Assembly (NCBI GenBank): GCA_027623295.1
Contig: JAQBXR010000014.1
Location: forward strand, 1 to 64,000
DNA from: Planctomycetota bacterium
GTDB taxonomy: Bacteria; Planctomycetota; UBA1135
Direction: 5' to 3'
Length of the DNA: 64,000 nucleotides
This document shows, one piece after another, positions 46,740-56,802 of this stretch (the stretch's first letter is position 1; the number at the start of each line of letters is the position of its first letter). A program made the translations under genes and the position numbers. The notes beneath the pieces were generated by a model. It was not told where the DNA came from. It did not search any database and saw only the letters and a program-made list of their open reading frames with translations.

Positions 46740-49700
46740 CTACCAGAGGATTGGCACCTTCACGTAATCAATCGCTGGCAAAGGACTGGCTAGGTCAATA
46801 CCGTTTGCTTGTGCGTCTGCATTAAAGGTGACGCGGTAACGAATAAAGCGTTGGCCATCCAGGAAATCCAGATTGGTATGCCAAACTTCGCCACCAACAT
46901 CGATTGGATCCCCAGGCTGACCAGAGCCTGCAGGAAGAGCAGGGTCCTCATCGGCACCTTGGAACTCAAAGGTAATCGAAGTGCTAGAAGGAAGGCTGTT
47001 CTTAGCACCCACCGTGTCCACGCGAAAGAACTTCTCGCGCACCGACCAAGTAGGGTTACCACCATCTAGAGCGAAGGTCATGGGACCATCTCCCACAGCA
47101 GAAGTCAGCACTAGGGTGTCGGTGCCGGCGCTGTATGTGGCGCTCACGATCTCGAAGGTCGAGGTTGCCGTGGCGCTAGGCAACACGTCGTAGCCAATCA
47201 ACAAGTTAGGAAGGCGGGTGAACTTGGCTTCAAACAAGGTAGATGCCGATGGAATCGTCAAGCTGAACGGCTCGAAGGTCACCAATCCAGTACCACCAGT
47301 TGCGATGTCGGCCAAAGGTAGAACAAATTGACCGGACCTTCCAACTTCACCATTCGCTGGATTGATACCGTTAAAGTCGAGCAGTGGGTCACCATATTTT
47401 GGATAAGCCGCTGGCTGCTCCAAACGTAATTCTGCAAGACCGGTGTCAATCCATTCGGAAACCACCATTGACTGAGAGGAGAAGAATGGAATCAGAGAGT
47501 ATGCCGTAGGTGCCGTATAGAGGCTCAGCATTTCTTCTACGGAATCCGTTGGTTCTTCACCGACGCCAGTGTTGACGCTAATGAAGTCCAGAATTCCAGC
47601 TTCTGAAGATGGGTGCCAAATGATGTCGGTCAGTGGGTTTGGAACGTGAATCTGAATCACGCCGTTTGCACCAGCACCACCACGACCAACCGCAAAGGTG
47701 TCGTTGCCATCTTTGCGTCCGTTACCGGGAGGGGCAAGGTGAGTGGAGTAACTAGGACCAGCCCAGCCCCGACGGCCGCCGAAGGCCTGAATGTTGTTGG
47801 CTGGGCTGAGATTCACAATCTGTGCAGCATTTGCAGCCGTTCCTACACTAATCGCGGAAAGGTCCAAGCCAGTGGAAGAGTGCAACACCAAGTGCCCACC
47901 TGCTCCAGCACCGGAGCCAGAGATCCCGTTATCGGAGAAAATCAAAGACTCGCCGGAGAAACCAATGCCTCCGTTAACTTTGATCCGCGAAACCGCGCCT
48001 AGGCGAATCGTGCCGATTGCCATGATCAAGACCTGGCCACCGCCACCGCCACCGCCTGCTCCCTTGCGATAGCTATCCCAACCTTGCCCGCCTGCAGACT
48101 TCTGGAAGGGAACCACAGGGTACAGACTAAGCAGAGGGTCACCGTTATTGACCTCAATCAACATCGAATCACCACTGCCGCCGCCACCGGCACCAGCCCA
48201 TGGAGTAAGCAGTTCACCGCGGGTCACAGTGCCATCACGCATGAGGCGAGAACCCCAAAAGTCGTTAAGGGTGTTCAACCCGGTAAGGTCATTATTGAAC
48301 GGAGTTGGACCTGCAAGCCCTGGGTCTGGACCTGCAGTTGGGCTACCAAACAGGAAAGGTGGAGTCGTACCAGTCGTCCAAGCCGGATCGTAATTCGGCT
48401 GGTTCGATTGAGCAGCGAAGGTGTCAATGGAGACCTCCATAAGTGCGTCTTCCATGCCAAGAGGGCCAGAATCGACGTCGACACCACTCACGGCAAGGCT
48501 GTTCACACCGCGAATCCCGTCTTCCGCACCAAAGATGCCATTGCCGTTTGGATTCTGTGCAGTGATACCAATCTCAGGAACCATTTGCGTGTGGGCGTGA
48601 TCTCCGGCGTTTTCAAGAACCACCCGGTGGTCAGGGCCATTGTTATCCACGCCACTTGGAACCCAACCGGTTGCGGCAGACCAACCCGTCCACAACACAG
48701 CTTCGTTCTCGGTGAGTGCGAAACCGCCTCCACCACCGCCGGCAACCACCGTGTGGTTCAGGCCAAAAATACCACTGGTCGTGGAATCGCCATTGAAGCC
48801 GCCTTCGCCACCACCACCACCGCCCCCGACAATGAAGAATGGACCGTCGCCAGGCAACGCACGCGGAGTTTCCGCATTGCCGATTTGGGAAGCATCGCCA
48901 CCGCGACCACCACCACATTCACCACCCGCACCACCTTCCACGAATTGTGGAGAGTTCAGCGAGGTCGGCCAAGTTGCGTTGTTGCCACTTGCATCCAAAA
49001 TGCCATTAATGACGACCTCACCAGTTGCGAAAATCACAAGCGGGTTTGCTCCACGCCCACGTAGAGTGGCGGTAGCTTCGATCGTGAAATTGTTGACGTT
49101 CATCACACCGCTTTGCACCGGGTGCTGACGGTTATTGGAATCCGTGATTGAGGACTGCGAATCGGTAAAGATTTCACTGCTCACACCAGCGGCCAAAAAG
49201 AAGTTGTTATCTGCAGCAACAAAGTTTCCTGGGTAGTCAAAGCTTGCAGCAATGAAGCCGTCGCTCACTTGTGCCAAAGGCACAGGAATCGGCTCATCGA
49301 GAGCAAGGTTTTGGCTGGTGTCAAAATCGTCACGGAATTCGTCGACGGTCTCGTCAGTCTCGACCCAAGTTGGATCGTTATAAACCGCAGTCAAGGTAGG
49401 AGTGGCATGGGTGCCAACTACCAATTCTGCAGTGTTCACCTGGCCGATTAGGTCGCCAAACTGGTTGCTCATGACCAGGCGCAGGTTGCGATTTACCGGC
49501 AACAAACCGGTAATGCGGAACTCGACAAAGGCACCACCTACGGTGCAGTTCTCAATCAGAACTAATTGGCCAGGAACTTTGTTGGTTGCATCGAAAAGAT
49601 CTTCGTTGCCCGAACCAAGCTCACCATTGGAATAAAGCACGAACAGATTGTCGGTGTTCAGGTTGACTGAGCGCCCGTCAATCGGCTGATTAAAACGAAT

Positions 49701-50303
49701 CTCAATCACGGGATCTGAATCTGCAAAGAAATTCAAGCCCTCCGGGAAATCCACCGAAGTCACCGCAACAGGACCTTGCACCAAATCCAAGAAGGCTGGC
49801 TGGGTCAAGGGTGGCGTGTTGAAGGTTCTACGCAGACCGCCAGACAAAGAATGACCAGTGGTGTCGCGCAAAACAGTTAGGCTGTCATCGCGGGTTGGAA
49901 GGACTAACTCGTAACCCACTTCTCCCGGAAGGAAGGCGCCATTGGAGTTGAAGTCGTCCGTTGGGCAAGTTGGGCGGAAGATTAATGCACGTCCAAGCGA
50001 GCCAGCTTCAATTTCAAAGGTACCCGTAACCGGGTTCCCAGCAGCAGCTGGATCTGTGGAGCGGATCTGAACCGTTCCAAAGTTAATCGAATCCGGGTCA
50101 ATCGCGTGGTTGAATTCAATGCGGATGGGCCGGTTAATTTGCCAGAACATCCCGTCCAGGATGTTAGACCCTTGGGCAAAGAAGGAACCGCCGGCATTGA
50201 ACGAATCACCGTTTTGGTCGACCTGAATGTTGCCGCTGGGGCCGCAACTGGAAACCAGCGCAAGAAATGCGCTGGCGAGAAAAAGGCTAAGGGACTTCCG
50301 CAT
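46740..50303 (-). CDS. Large glycine-rich exported lipoprotein
   Basis: 1187 residues from ATG 50303 (a start at 50324 would add seven). A lipobox (ALVSSC) marks it as a lipoprotein. The N-terminal ~330 residues read as two Ig-like bacterial domains of the SbsA type (RPIRIEFNHAIDPDSINFGTV, DPVIEIRFNQPIDGRSVNL). The middle third is rich in Gly runs (GGGGGGGEGGF, GGAGGECGGGRGGDAS), as in PE_PGRS-like or beta-helix surface proteins. The C-terminal part has more beta domains. It is probably a cell-surface or adhesion protein. Long opposite-strand open frames here are shadows of the Gly-rich codons. Confidence 0.8.
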   Translation of the reverse strand: MRKSLSLFLASAFLALVSSCGPSGNIQVDQNGDSFNAGGSFFAQGSNILDGMFWQINRPIRIEFNHAIDPDSINFGTVQIRSTDPAAAGNPVTGTFEIEAGSLGRALIFRPTCPTDDFNSNGAFLPGEVGYELVLPTRDDSLTVLRDTTGHSLSGGLRRTFNTPPLTQPAFLDLVQGPVAVTSVDFPEGLNFFADSDPVIEIRFNQPIDGRSVNLNTDNLFVLYSNGELGSGNEDLFDATNKVPGQLVLIENCTVGGAFVEFRITGLLPVNRNLRLVMSNQFGDLIGQVNTAELVVGTHATPTLTAVYNDPTWVETDETVDEFRDDFDTSQNLALDEPIPVPLAQVSDGFIAASFDYPGNFVAADNNFFLAAGVSSEIFTDSQSSITDSNNRQHPVQSGVMNVNNFTIEATATLRGRGANPLVIFATGEVVINGILDASGNNATWPTSLNSPQFVEGGAGGECGGGRGGDASQIGNAETPRALPGDGPFFIVGGGGGGGEGGFNGDSTTSGIFGLNHTVVAGGGGGGFALTENEAVLWTGWSAATGWVPSGVDNNGPDHRVVLENAGDHAHTQMVPEIGITAQNPNGNGIFGAEDGIRGVNSLAVSGVDVDSGPLGMEDALMEVSIDTFAAQSNQPNYDPAWTTGTTPPFLFGSPTAGPDPGLAGPTPFNNDLTGLNTLNDFWGSRLMRDGTVTRGELLTPWAGAGGGGSGDSMLIEVNNGDPLLSLYPVVPFQKSAGGQGWDSYRKGAGGGGGGGQVLIMAIGTIRLGAVSRIKVNGGIGFSGESLIFSDNGISGSGAGAGGHLVLHSSTGLDLSAISVGTAANAAQIVNLSPANNIQAFGGRRGWAGPSYSTHLAPPGNGRKDGNDTFAVGRGGAGANGVIQIHVPNPLTDIIWHPSSEAGILDFISVNTGVGEEPTDSVEEMLSLYTAPTAYSLIPFFSSQSMVVSEWIDTGLAELRLEQPAAYPKYGDPLLDFNGINPANGEVGRSGQFVLPLADIATGGTGLVTFEPFSLTIPSASTLFEAKFTRLPNLLIGYDVLPSATATSTFEIVSATYSAGTDTLVLTSAVGDGPMTFALDGGNPTWSVREKFFRVDTVGAKNSLPSSTSITFEFQGADEDPALPAGSGQPGDPIDVGGEVWHTNLDFLDGQRFIRYRVTFNADAQANGIDLASPLPAIDYVKVPILW

Positions 50304-50543
50304 GGGATTAGTGGCTTCCGCCAAACCGATTGTAGAGCTTTTCGGTTAGGTTCTGTTGCTTTTTATGGCAAGAGTCGTGCCAACATCTAATTTGGCTTAG
50401 ACCTTAGAGAATGAGGGCGAGGCCGCGCCGAACGTTCGATATCGCACGGAGTCATTTTGTACCCTATCTCCGAAACCCGTGTACACTCAACAAGCCTCTG
50501 TTCCAACGGCTTTCCGCCGTTCCCCACTCGCCCTTTACGAAAA

Positions 50544-53528
50544 ATGCTCCTAACCCTGCTCACGGCGCCACTGTGCGCCTCATTACTTATGCTCCAAGAC
50601 CCTGTGGTCACGGTCAAACCAGCGGAGCCACAGAGCCCCATTACTGGTTTCGATCACTTGGAAATCCAAGCCAATACCTTCACCAGCAACCGACAGCAGG
50701 ACGCGTCCGTTGCCGCTGATGCCCATGGTAACCTTATGGTGGCCTGGGGAAGCCGGCGCCAAGAGCAAGGGACATTCGGCATTTTTGCCCAATTCCTAGA
50801 CCCACGTGGACGTGCTCTGAGCACCGAAATCCACGTCAACCAGTTCGTGCCTAGCGAGCAAGCTAAGCCCTCGGTGACCTTCGCCGCAGATGGTACCGCC
50901 TGGATTTTATGGCATTCGGTAGGCCAAGATGGTGATGGCGTAGGCCTATACGCGCGTCGCTTTGGCATGACGAAGGATGGCCTAAAGCCTTTGGGAGACG
51001 AGTTTTCGGTGAACACTCTCAGCGAAAATGACCAACTAGATGGCGTCATCAGTGCGGCCCCAGATGGTGGCGTGTTGTGCGCCTGGACTGGTGTCGAGGA
51101 GCAGCGCGAAGTAATTCACGCCCGCCACTTCCAGGCCGATGGCACCCCATCTGGCAAGGAGTTCCGGATTTCCTCCGATAGCGAGAACAACGAACACCTG
51201 GTGTCCCTGGCAACCTCTCCGAATGGAGTTCTTGCTGTTTGGGGGCGCCGCAACAGTGCCCACTCTCCTGAAGGCATTGCCGGTAGCTTGGTAAACATGG
51301 TGGAAGGAAAAGCTGTGATCCAAGAGTTCGTAGTGGTTTCCGGCGAAGAGGCCCTCGAAGTGGAGCCTTCCCTTGATGCGGCTGCAGATGGCAGCTTTGT
51401 GGTCGCCTGGATGAGCACCCTTAGTGGTGACAAATACCACACCATGGTGCAGCGCTACAACGCAGACCTCAGCCCGCGCGGCGAGGCTTTGGAAGTCGAT
51501 GCAGGTGGCACACAAGAGCGTTCCGGCGCCCAAGTTGCTGTAGCTCCAGATGGACGTTACCTCGTTGCCTACAATACTTTATGGGCAAAGGAGTTTTCCG
51601 CCCCAGCGCACCGTCCGACCCGCCCGACCTCGATTCAGGCACGTCGCTTCGCGGCCGATGGCACCCCTATCGGGGAGGGCTTTCGCCTCAATCAGTTCGA
51701 CGAAGGTGAGCAAACGCTCATGGTTGGCATCAACGCCAAGCACCTTTTGTGGACTGCCCAGGACCAGTTGGTGGCTGCATGGCACGGAAACTTGCCTACC
51801 GACTCGCGCGCCGTTGGCTTGACCATGCTTGTGCCTGAGTCCTTCCAGCCTATAGCTCCAGCTCACCTCGAGCCGAAAGCTGCTGGCAGTGACGTCACCG
51901 AAGACATGGTGCACGGCCTAACCGCCTACCCGGACTACGACCCGAACTTCCGCCGTCGTGCTTCCAGTCCGCCACCTTTGGCATCCGGCGGTTCCGGCGG
52001 CTTTGAAGCCATCTCCAACACTGGTTGGACTCCACCAGACCCAGATCTTGCAGTAGGCCCTAACCACATTGTGACCGTGGCCAACGGTGAGATTTCTTTC
52101 CATACCAAGGGCGGCACCCGCACTTTCGTCGACACCATTGCAGGTAGCGGAGGATTCTGGGGCTCCGTAGGCGCTGGCGGATTCGTGTTTGACCCGGTTG
52201 CACTCTTTGATCCACATACCAACCGGTACATCGTGGCGGCAGCAGACGGTGCCGGCTCGAACGATGCCATCGTGATTGCGATGTCTGACGACGATGACCC
52301 GAACGGCACCTGGCACAAGTACCGCTTCTTGATTTCGGGCACCTGTACTTTCTACGATTTCCCGAACCTTGGAGTTAACGAAGATGCCATCTTTATGGCT
52401 GGCGATTGTTTCTCAGGTGGCGGCAACCGCGTATTCATGTGGGACAAGAGCTTGGTCATGAACGGCCTACCGGTCACCATGAACCAAGTGCAAACGGCTG
52501 GCAACCCCATTTCTTTAGGTGCCACCAAAAACTACGACACCAACTCACCGGCTTATTTTGCAACGACCTACTCGTCAAGTAGTAGCCGCATCATGCTGAA
52601 GTCGATTACCGATCCAAATGGAACTCCCGTACTCACTCAGTTCGAGATTACCGTGCCTAGTTTCAGCTTTCCTCCTGGAGCCACCCAACTTGGAACCTCC
52701 AACCTCGCGGCCACGATTGACTGGCGGATCAAGAATGGCGTGGTGCGCAATGACCACCTTTGGCTGTCGCACAACACAGGTCCAAGTACCGCGCGCGTAG
52801 CTTGGTACGAGATTGACCTCAACGGATGGCCAGTCAGTGGCAGCAATCCAACTTTGGTGCAGTCTGGAAATCTGGACTTTGGAAGTGGAGAGCACAACTG
52901 GTTTGGCGACATTAACGTGACCGATTCCGGCGACGCCGTCCTTGCTTTCAACCGCTCCTCTTCGAGCCAATTCATTTCAGTGGAGTTCGCGACGCGTAAG
53001 GCTGGCGATCCCGCGGGAACCTTTAGCCTTCCGAAGCAGCTGCAAATTAGTACTTCCCCAGAAACCGGCACACGCTGGGGTGATTATGCAGGCGTGGAGC
53101 AGGATCCGAACGAGCCTGGTACTTTCTGGAGCCATCACGAATACCGCACTTCGGGCTGGCGTACGTGGGTTGGCGAGTTCAGCGTTGCGCAGGACTTGAC
53201 GCTCAACGCACCGATTTTGATTCCTGGGGTCAGTTCCAGTTGGTCGGTGGATAACGCTGCTGCCGGCGAAACCGTGCACTACTTGGTCAGCCTGAATGCT
53301 GGCTCTTGGGCGCCACCACAACTTGGTGGTTTGGTCCTCGACCTTGGAACGCCTGCCACTTACATTGGCAATGCCGTTGCTAACGGTTCCGGTACCGCAA
53401 GCTTGCTAGTTCCGGTTCCTGCCGGTGCTCCAAGTGGGGCAACCGCATACCTTCAAGTTGCCGCAATCCGCGGTGTTGGAGGTGCAGATTCGGTCAAGTC
53501 GAACTTGGTCACCACGGTGATTCAGTAA
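50544..53528 (+). CDS. Large exported beta-propeller-like surface protein
   Basis: 994 residues from ATG 50544, which opens a signal peptide (LLTLLTAPLCASLLML). Residues ~40-440 hold regularly spaced repeats of the type DASVAADAHGNLMVAWGSR, KPSVTFAADGTAWILWHS and PSLDAAADGSFVVAWMS, each ~70 residues, as in sialidase-like or WD-type propellers. After ~500 a second region (TGWTPPDPDLAVGPNHIVTVANG, GDYAGVEQDPNEPGTFW) resembles another propeller. The last ~90 residues are the shared exported-protein module (LGTPATYIGNAVANGSGTAS). It diverges from the Gly-rich lipoprotein gene over a 240-base regulatory gap. Confidence 0.8.
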   Translation: MLLTLLTAPLCASLLMLQDPVVTVKPAEPQSPITGFDHLEIQANTFTSNRQQDASVAADAHGNLMVAWGSRRQEQGTFGIFAQFLDPRGRALSTEIHVNQFVPSEQAKPSVTFAADGTAWILWHSVGQDGDGVGLYARRFGMTKDGLKPLGDEFSVNTLSENDQLDGVISAAPDGGVLCAWTGVEEQREVIHARHFQADGTPSGKEFRISSDSENNEHLVSLATSPNGVLAVWGRRNSAHSPEGIAGSLVNMVEGKAVIQEFVVVSGEEALEVEPSLDAAADGSFVVAWMSTLSGDKYHTMVQRYNADLSPRGEALEVDAGGTQERSGAQVAVAPDGRYLVAYNTLWAKEFSAPAHRPTRPTSIQARRFAADGTPIGEGFRLNQFDEGEQTLMVGINAKHLLWTAQDQLVAAWHGNLPTDSRAVGLTMLVPESFQPIAPAHLEPKAAGSDVTEDMVHGLTAYPDYDPNFRRRASSPPPLASGGSGGFEAISNTGWTPPDPDLAVGPNHIVTVANGEISFHTKGGTRTFVDTIAGSGGFWGSVGAGGFVFDPVALFDPHTNRYIVAAADGAGSNDAIVIAMSDDDDPNGTWHKYRFLISGTCTFYDFPNLGVNEDAIFMAGDCFSGGGNRVFMWDKSLVMNGLPVTMNQVQTAGNPISLGATKNYDTNSPAYFATTYSSSSSRIMLKSITDPNGTPVLTQFEITVPSFSFPPGATQLGTSNLAATIDWRIKNGVVRNDHLWLSHNTGPSTARVAWYEIDLNGWPVSGSNPTLVQSGNLDFGSGEHNWFGDINVTDSGDAVLAFNRSSSSQFISVEFATRKAGDPAGTFSLPKQLQISTSPETGTRWGDYAGVEQDPNEPGTFWSHHEYRTSGWRTWVGEFSVAQDLTLNAPILIPGVSSSWSVDNAAAGETVHYLVSLNAGSWAPPQLGGLVLDLGTPATYIGNAVANGSGTASLLVPVPAGAPSGATAYLQVAAIRGVGGADSVKSNLVTTVIQ

Positions 53529-53548
53529 ACGGTTTTACCGAACTTTTC

Positions 53549-53581
53549 CCGTCGCTTCCTGAAAAGGGAGCGGCGGTTTTT
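53549..53581 (+). terminator. Rho-independent terminator
   Basis: CCGTCGCTTCC (53549-53559) pairs with GGGAGCGGCGG (53566-53576) including two G-T pairs, loop TGAAAA, then five T. Confidence 0.9.
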
Positions 53582-53596
53582 CATGGCCGATGCCGG

Positions 53597-54250
53597 CTAT
53601 TCCGTTTCCGTTTGTAACGACATATGGCGGTCGGAATCTTCCACTACTTCAGCACCGGAAATGCCTGCCGCACGAGCGATATCGACAAATTCATCGGGCG
53701 TGAAGGCGGCGCACAGGCTTGCGTGGAAGAGTTCCCGTGCGTATTCCGCCTCATTGGCTGCGTGCAGATCGACCAGGGCGGTAGCAGCAGCGACGTCATC
53801 GGGGCGGAACAGGTCGCGGATAAGAAAAACACCACCTGGTTTCAGAACGCGCCAGGCTTCGCGCAGAAACGGAACCGGATCTGGGATGTGATGCAGAATG
53901 CTGTTCGAGCATACCGTGTCAAAGCTATCGTCCGGGAAATCGAGGCCCTTGGCGTCTGCAATCAAAAACTCCACGCGATCACCTTGTGCACAAACCGCTT
54001 TATGCTCCTCGGCAATCTTCAGCATGTTTTCAGAGAGGTCCACGCCCACCACTTCTAGCTCAGGCTTTTGCGTGACCAGTTGCAGCGCAATATGCCCTGG
54101 TCCACAGCCGATATCTAAGACACGGCCGTGTACTCCAAGTTCGAGCAAACGAGCGATAAAGGCATCGTTGGCGCCTGAATGATCCATGGCATCGTAGCCT
54201 TCGGCATCTTCCACACTGTCCATGACTTCGGGTTCGAGCACGCGTTCCAT
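53597..54250 (-). CDS. Class I SAM-dependent methyltransferase
   Basis: 217 residues from ATG 54250. The SAM-binding motif VLDIGCGPGHIALQL, VVGVDLSENML, FLIADAKGLDFPDDSFDTVCSNSILHHI and LKPGGVFLIRDL are those of the UbiE/MenG-like methyltransferase 11/25 families. The substrate is unknown. It diverges from the uracil glycosylase gene with about 25 bases between starts. Confidence 0.88.
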   Translation of the reverse strand: MERVLEPEVMDSVEDAEGYDAMDHSGANDAFIARLLELGVHGRVLDIGCGPGHIALQLVTQKPELEVVGVDLSENMLKIAEEHKAVCAQGDRVEFLIADAKGLDFPDDSFDTVCSNSILHHIPDPVPFLREAWRVLKPGGVFLIRDLFRPDDVAAATALVDLHAANEAEYARELFHASLCAAFTPDEFVDIARAAGISGAEVVEDSDRHMSLQTETE

Positions 54251-54275
54251 GGGCGAAAGGGTACACTCCCGCCCC

Positions 54276-54983
54276 ATGGGGCTGATAGAAGTTGACCGAA
54301 AACTCTCCGCTGCGGTGGATTTGCTCTCCTTTCCGGAGCCGGTGACGCATGTTTACAACCCGCTGGACTACGCGCGGCTACCACACGAGAAGTTCCTCAA
54401 GAAATATGCGCGCAAGGGCATACCGAACCTCTTGCTCGGCATGAACCCTGGCCCGTGGGGCATGGCGCAAACCGGAATCCCATTTGGCGAGGTGGCGATG
54501 GCTCGGGACTGGCTCAAAGTCGCGGCCAAAGTTAACGCACCCGCAGTGCAGCACCCTAAGCGTCCGATTGAAGGCTTTGATTGCCAGCGCTCGGAAGTCA
54601 GCGGCAAACGCATGTGGAGCTGGGCGCAAGAGTACTTTGGTACCCCAGAAGCCTTCTTTAAGCAGTTCTTCGTCTTCAACTATTGCCCGCTCGTATTCAT
54701 GGAAGAGACCGGCAAAAACTTTACTCCCGACAAACTCCCCGCGTCTGCACGTGATCCCTTGTTTGAAGTTTGCGATGCTTCCCTCCGCGAAGCCGTGAAG
54801 TGGTTGAAACCAAAACGAGTGATTGGTGTGGGCAAGTTCGCCGAAAAATGTGCCCAACGCGTGCTCGGTGATTTAGATCTAGAAATTGGATTCGTCCTGC
54901 ACCCTAGCCCTGCAAGTCCGATTGCAAACCGCGGATGGGCCCCGCAGGCCGAAGCCAAACTCAAAGAGCTCGGCGCCCTTTAG
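54276..54983 (+). CDS. SMUG1-type uracil-DNA glycosylase
   Basis: 235 residues from ATG 54276; longer starts would run into the divergent gene. The water-activating motif is GMNPGPWGMAQTGIPFGEV, and HPSPASPIANRGW is the intercalating loop with His. Both are hallmarks of single-strand-selective monofunctional uracil glycosylase, best known in animals but present in some bacteria including planctomycetes. It removes uracil and oxidised pyrimidines from DNA. The AP endonuclease gene follows five bases later, making a two-gene repair operon. Confidence 0.92.
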   Translation: MGLIEVDRKLSAAVDLLSFPEPVTHVYNPLDYARLPHEKFLKKYARKGIPNLLLGMNPGPWGMAQTGIPFGEVAMARDWLKVAAKVNAPAVQHPKRPIEGFDCQRSEVSGKRMWSWAQEYFGTPEAFFKQFFVFNYCPLVFMEETGKNFTPDKLPASARDPLFEVCDASLREAVKWLKPKRVIGVGKFAEKCAQRVLGDLDLEIGFVLHPSPASPIANRGWAPQAEAKLKELGAL

Positions 54984-54988
54984 ACATC

Positions 54989-55762
54989 ATGCGCATCGTC
55001 TCCCTCAACGTTAATGGAATCCGCTCGGCCGACCGTAAAGGCTTTTTTGATTGGATTCCCGAGCACAATCCCGACATCCTTTGCTTGCAGGAAACTCGGG
55101 TTCAAGACCATCAAATGACTGATGTCATGCGCACACCTCCGGGCATGCATGCGATTTATCATCACGCCGAAAAGCCGGGTTATAGCGGCGTTGCAATTTA
55201 TTCAAAAGTGAAACCGGACAAGGTCACATTAGGCTTGGGTTGGGAAGAGTTCGATCGCGAAGGACGCTTTCTGCAAGCCGATTTTGGACGTCTGAGCGTG
55301 GTTAGTTTGTACCTGCCATCGGGATCGGCGAAGGAAGAGCGCCAAGCCTTTAAGTATGTGTGCATGGATCGCTTCGCTGAGTGGCTAGAGGAAAAGCGCG
55401 CGTCGAAACGCAACGTTGTCGTCTGCGGCGACTGGAATATTGCGCACACCAATAAGGACATTAAAAACTGGCGGGGTAATCAAAAGCAGTCTGGTTTCTT
55501 GCCAGAGGAACGCGCGTGGATGACCAAGGTGTTTGGCGAACTCGGATGGTCCGACGCTTACCGCAATCTCTACCCCGATGCCGAAGGCGAGGGCTATACC
55601 TGGTGGTCGAACCGCGGACAAGCCTATGCCAACAACACCGGATGGCGGATTGATTATCAGGTGTGTACTCCGGGCATGGCCAAGAAAGCAACCTCGTCCT
55701 CGGTGTACAAAGACCTGCGTTTATCGGACCACGCTCCGCTCACGGTCGACTACGACTTGTAG
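54989..55762 (+). CDS. xth: Exodeoxyribonuclease III (AP endonuclease)
   Basis: 257 residues from ATG 54989. MRIVSLNVNGIRSA, DILCLQETRVQ, VVCGDWNIAHTNKDIKNW and LSDHAPLTVDYDL are the metal-binding and catalytic motifs of the exonuclease III family. It cleaves the abasic sites that the adjacent glycosylase creates. The close spacing to the SMUG1-type gene supports one transcript. Confidence 0.95.
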   Translation: MRIVSLNVNGIRSADRKGFFDWIPEHNPDILCLQETRVQDHQMTDVMRTPPGMHAIYHHAEKPGYSGVAIYSKVKPDKVTLGLGWEEFDREGRFLQADFGRLSVVSLYLPSGSAKEERQAFKYVCMDRFAEWLEEKRASKRNVVVCGDWNIAHTNKDIKNWRGNQKQSGFLPEERAWMTKVFGELGWSDAYRNLYPDAEGEGYTWWSNRGQAYANNTGWRIDYQVCTPGMAKKATSSSVYKDLRLSDHAPLTVDYDL

Positions 55763-55848
55763 GGTTAAGGGCCCGGCAGAGAACACGCCGGCTGCTAAGA
55801 TGTTGTTTGGCCGGATGGACCGGCATTCCCCCTTTACCTCCTCGCACC

Positions 55849-56793
55849 ATGTTCAAATACGCCCTTCCCCTCGCTGCAACCCTCATAGCTGCGCCTCTGC
55901 TCGCTCAAACCGAGCAGTTTTCTTCGGTTCTCGACCAGCCGAATAACCTGATTTCTTGGAACGTTTCCACCAGTATTGGCTCGGTGAACGTATCTCCAGC
56001 AACCTTCCGTATTGGTGGCAGTGTGGAGCTGTTGTTGGATTCTACGAATGCCCCATATACAAGTGGTGCCCTGAACGGCGCCATCGCTTTCACCAGCCCA
56101 ACGACTTTAAGCGGTGAAATTCCAAACCCGCTTTGGTTCCTGCCGCCGCTTGCAACCTTCGACATTAAAAACCTGGAATTCCATCTGTCGTCGCCCTCCT
56201 TCAGCATTGCGCCAAATGGCGACTTCAGCGCAATGATTGTGCTGACCACCACCGCCGGTACCAACACCATGGGCGGATTGTTTGGCAGTGGCACTGGGCC
56301 GATTGCAGGACTGGAATCCACGCCAACAGCTGTCAATGGCAATGTAAGCCAGAGTGGTACCACGATTACTTTTAACTTGGACATGGGGATTGCCGTGACT
56401 CTGCTCGACCCGGGCACTGGCGTCAGCAGTGACATTACTTTCAATGGACCCCTTGCCGGATTCTCGGATAGCACCGAGAACGGAAGCTTTCACTTGGAAG
56501 CTCCTTTGCCAATGAATCTTGGCGCGAACAACATGCCCTTCACCGGAGCCACCCCTGGCGGTGCCGTCTTCCTCGCAGGAACTGTTGCGGGTCGTGGCTC
56601 CGTTTTCATCGGGGCATTGAATGCAACCTTGGGCATTGCCAATCCAGCGCAAGCCGGCGGCACCACTGCTGACGGATCCGGCAACGGCCGCTTTAACGTG
56701 AATGTACCAAGCAGCCTTCTAGGGCGTTCGGTTTGGCTGCAAGGCGTCGAAGCGAACAACGCAAGTAACGTCTTCGGTTCCTGGGTTCAGTAA
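55849..56793 (+). CDS. Exported hypothetical protein with shared C-terminal module
   Basis: 314 residues from ATG 55849, which opens a clean signal peptide (LIAAPLLAQTEQ). Longer in-frame starts lie inside xth. Residues ~25-215 are beta-rich with no motif I know (FDIKNLEFHLSSPSF, GTTITFNLDMGIAV). The final ~90 residues (FTGATPGGAVFLAG, GTTADGSGNGRFNVNVP, RSVWLQGVEANN) are the module seen on other exported proteins of this window. A surface or extracellular role is inferred. Confidence 0.75.
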   Translation: MFKYALPLAATLIAAPLLAQTEQFSSVLDQPNNLISWNVSTSIGSVNVSPATFRIGGSVELLLDSTNAPYTSGALNGAIAFTSPTTLSGEIPNPLWFLPPLATFDIKNLEFHLSSPSFSIAPNGDFSAMIVLTTTAGTNTMGGLFGSGTGPIAGLESTPTAVNGNVSQSGTTITFNLDMGIAVTLLDPGTGVSSDITFNGPLAGFSDSTENGSFHLEAPLPMNLGANNMPFTGATPGGAVFLAGTVAGRGSVFIGALNATLGIANPAQAGGTTADGSGNGRFNVNVPSSLLGRSVWLQGVEANNASNVFGSWVQ

Positions 56794-56802
56794 GGATTAC
56801 GC

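Noticed and set aside
48084-49064. 326-codon plus-strand ORF
   Set aside because: It is the shadow of the Gly-rich minus-strand lipoprotein gene; its composition is an artefact of that gene's codons.
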